Below are positions 62,324 through 64,000 of a DNA stretch of 64,000 bases, piece after piece (within the stretch, counting starts at the first letter, position 1; every line of letters begins with the position of its first letter). A program made the translations under genes and the position numbers. Below the pieces are notes generated by a model. It searched no databases. It was not told where the DNA came from and saw nothing but the letters and a program-made list of their open reading frames with translations. The DNA lies in the NCBI RefSeq assembly GCF_013304385.1, contig NZ_JAAITU010000012.1:1-64000 (forward strand), in the 5' to 3' direction. This DNA comes from Blautia glucerasea. GTDB taxonomy: Bacteria > Bacillota > Clostridia > Lachnospirales > Lachnospiraceae.

Positions 62324-62907
62324 TACGAGAGGTTTTGGCACAGAGAAATACCAAAGAGACACAGATCCAGATGAAGCTGAATCTGGACGGAACCGGAGTT
62401 TCAGATATTTCTACAGGTATCGGATTTTTTGATCACATGCTGGAGGGATTTACAAGACATGGCCTTTTTGATCTTCAGCTGCGTGTGCAGGGGGATCTTC
62501 AGGTGGATGACCATCATACCATCGAAGATACCGGGATCGTCCTTGGCTCTGTGATCCGGGAAGCAGTGGGAGACAAAAAAGGAATCCGCAGGTATGGCAG
62601 CTTTATCCTTCCCATGGATGAAACATTGGTGCTTTGTGCAGTAGATCTGTGCGGCAGGCCTTATTTTTCCTGGGACGCACAGTTTCCCACAGAGAAGATA
62701 GGGGGCATGTCTACAGAGATGGTGCGTGAGTTTTTCTATGCAGTTTCTTACAGTGCACAGATGAACCTTCATATTAAGGTACTTACCCCTGGCAACAGCC
62801 ATCATATGGCAGAAGCTATGTTTAAAAGCTTTGCAAAAGCCCTGGATATGGCTGTATCCTTTGATCCCCGTATTACAGATGTTTTATCTACAAAAGGAAG
62901 CCTATAA
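62320..62907 (+). CDS. hisB: Imidazoleglycerol-phosphate dehydratase
   Basis: The 195-residue monofunctional enzyme shows GTGVSDISTGIGFFDHML, DDHHTIEDTGIVLG (metal-binding His/Glu) and GMSTEMVREFFYAVS, and ends with GNSHHMAEAMFKSFAKAL. It has no phosphatase domain, so histidinol phosphatase must be elsewhere. The ATGA overlap with hisD couples translation. Confidence 0.95.
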   Translation: MIREVLAQRNTKETQIQMKLNLDGTGVSDISTGIGFFDHMLEGFTRHGLFDLQLRVQGDLQVDDHHTIEDTGIVLGSVIREAVGDKKGIRRYGSFILPMDETLVLCAVDLCGRPYFSWDAQFPTEKIGGMSTEMVREFFYAVSYSAQMNLHIKVLTPGNSHHMAEAMFKSFAKALDMAVSFDPRITDVLSTKGSL

Positions 62908-62928
62908 AAAGGAGAATAAAAATAAATC

Positions 62929-64000
62929 ATGAAGAAAAAATTGATTCCCTGCCTTTACCTTCAGTCTGAAAAGGCAGTAACTGGTTTCGGACAGAGAAAT
63001 CTGTTAGGTGACGGAGATGTGGAAAAGCTGGCAAGGTTTTACAGCGATAACGGCGGTGATGAACTGCTTGTATTTGACTTCTCCTCTCAGGACGAGGAGC
63101 ATGACAAAGCCATCGGCAAGATCCGCGACATTTGTGCAGCTTCTGAAGTTCCGGTAATGGCTGCCGGCAATATTAAGCGTATGGAAGATGTGAAAAAGCT
63201 GATCTACGCAGGCTGTGCCTGTGCTGTGCTGAACTTTTCCAAGGAGAGCAATGTAAAGCTTCTGGAAGAGGTATCCAAACGTTTTGGGAAAGAAAAGATG
63301 GTTGTATGTATTTCTTCCATTGAAGAATTTACTGCAAATAAAGAACTGATCGAGAATTATGCATCTGCAGTGCTTGCCCTGGATATGGTGCAGGATCAGG
63401 TGGCTGAGATTTCCTCCATCCCTGTGATCCTTCATACTGATGAACAGGATGAAGAGAAGCTTACTAAGCTTCTTGGGTCAGACGCTGTAAGCGGTGTTTC
63501 CGGTGCCTTTGTAAGCAATATAGAAAAGGAACTGTTGGATTTTAAGGACAGATGCAAAGGTATGGGGATTCCTGTAAATACCTACGAAAGTAATATTGCC
63601 TGGAGTGAATTTAAGCTGAACAGTGACGGGATGATTCCTGTGGTTGTTCAGGATTATAAGACAGATGAAGTGCTGATGGTAGCTTATATGAATGAGCAGG
63701 CATTCCAAACCACTTTGAAAACAGGAAGGATGACTTACTGGAGCAGAAGCAGAAATGAGCTTTGGACGAAAGGCCTTACCTCCGGACATTTCCAGTATGT
63801 AAAGTCTCTCACCCTTGACTGTGACAATGATACTATCCTTGCAAAGGTGGATCAGGTAGGTGCAGCATGCCATACAGGCAGCAGAAGCTGTTTCTTCCAG
63901 CCTCTTATGAAAAAGGAGTATGATGACACCAATCCACTTCATGTATTTCAGGATGTGTATGATGTGATCATGGACAGGAAGAAGCATCCAAAGGAAGGCT
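62929..64000 (+). CDS. hisI: HisI(E) protein with extra N-terminal HisF/HisA-like domain (partial)
   Basis: The frame is open from ATG 62929 to the window end (357 residues). Residues ~1-210 read like a HisF/HisA barrel ([61 protein letters not shown] in part), but the catalytic Asp of HisF (PCLD) is Tyr (PCLY). Residues ~223-325 are phosphoribosyl-AMP cyclohydrolase HisI, with [20 protein letters not shown] and [34 protein letters not shown] at the edge begins a HisE pyrophosphohydrolase domain. The first domain is probably a non-catalytic barrel. AAGGAG lies 14 bases before the ATG, which is far. Confidence 0.85.
   Translation, partial: MKKKLIPCLYLQSEKAVTGFGQRNLLGDGDVEKLARFYSDNGGDELLVFDFSSQDEEHDKAIGKIRDICAASEVPVMAAGNIKRMEDVKKLIYAGCACAVLNFSKESNVKLLEEVSKRFGKEKMVVCISSIEEFTANKELIENYASAVLALDMVQDQVAEISSIPVILHTDEQDEEKLTKLLGSDAVSGVSGAFVSNIEKELLDFKDRCKGMGIPVNTYESNIAWSEFKLNSDGMIPVVVQDYKTDEVLMVAYMNEQAFQTTLKTGRMTYWSRSRNELWTKGLTSGHFQYVKSLTLDCDNDTILAKVDQVGAACHTGSRSCFFQPLMKKEYDDTNPLHVFQDVYDVIMDRKKHPKEG

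Noticed and set aside
1-64000. CRISPR arrays, tRNA or rRNA genes, complete insertion sequences
   Set aside because: No regularly spaced repeat-spacer array, no tRNA cloverleaf or rRNA sequence, and no transposase or integrase gene was recognised.

Overview
The window is chromosomal DNA from an anaerobic, endospore-forming Firmicute. It is most likely a Lachnospiraceae member with acetogen-like metabolism, such as Blautia; this rests on gene content and is not a species call. The evidence is the order fhs-fchA-folD (methyl branch of the Wood-Ljungdahl pathway), an electron-bifurcating NfnAB pair, a Re-type citrate synthase beside a eukaryote-like NADP isocitrate dehydrogenase, spoIVA, ylbJ, tepA and Rex, strong AGGAGG ribosome sites, and moderate GC with AGA/AGG arginine codons in housekeeping genes.

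Layout. 1-1717: one-carbon genes. 1801-2004: a nest of palindromes without a gene, then spoIVA (2063-3529). 4021-9326: an exported cell-surface cluster with two transglutaminase-like proteins, an MBOAT O-acyltransferase with its DHHW/AlgX-like partner, and an SH3 protein. 9495-28252: a defence island. 28234-43507: a subtilase, the Re-citrate synthase/icd pair behind a tandem operator, an ABC-F protein, rex, nnr-alr-mazF, a CNNM/CBS protein, yebC, tepA and nfnAB. 43633-47637: a LytTR-PAS regulator divergent from a large repeat-bearing surface protein, with LytTR-type direct repeats between them. 47911-58413: mgsA-rsmD-coaD-ylbJ, peptidases, a small alarmone synthetase, a YgiQ radical SAM protein, a pseudouridine synthase and signal peptidase. 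58483-64000: recU, then hisZGDB and a HisI protein that carries an extra HisF-like domain and runs off the window.

The most interesting region is the defence island. It is a complete type 1 BREX operon in canonical order (brxA, brxB, brxC, pglX, pglZ, brxL) led by a small HTH protein. Three extra modules sit inside or behind it on the same strand: a coiled-coil/TIR protein between brxC and pglX; a DUF3990 (ADP-ribosyltransferase-like) plus two small proteins between pglX and pglZ; and, after brxL, a translationally coupled pair made of a putative PD-(D/E)XK nuclease and an SMC/ABC-type ATPase with a CxxC, followed by small unknown ORFs. The TIR gene, the centre of pglX and the tail pair are visibly more AT-rich than the BREX core, which suggests a mosaic built by successive insertions. 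The inferred logic is modification/exclusion by BREX backed by abortive effectors (NAD+ depletion, ADP-ribosylation, nuclease).

All functional calls come from reading motifs. No database search was run.
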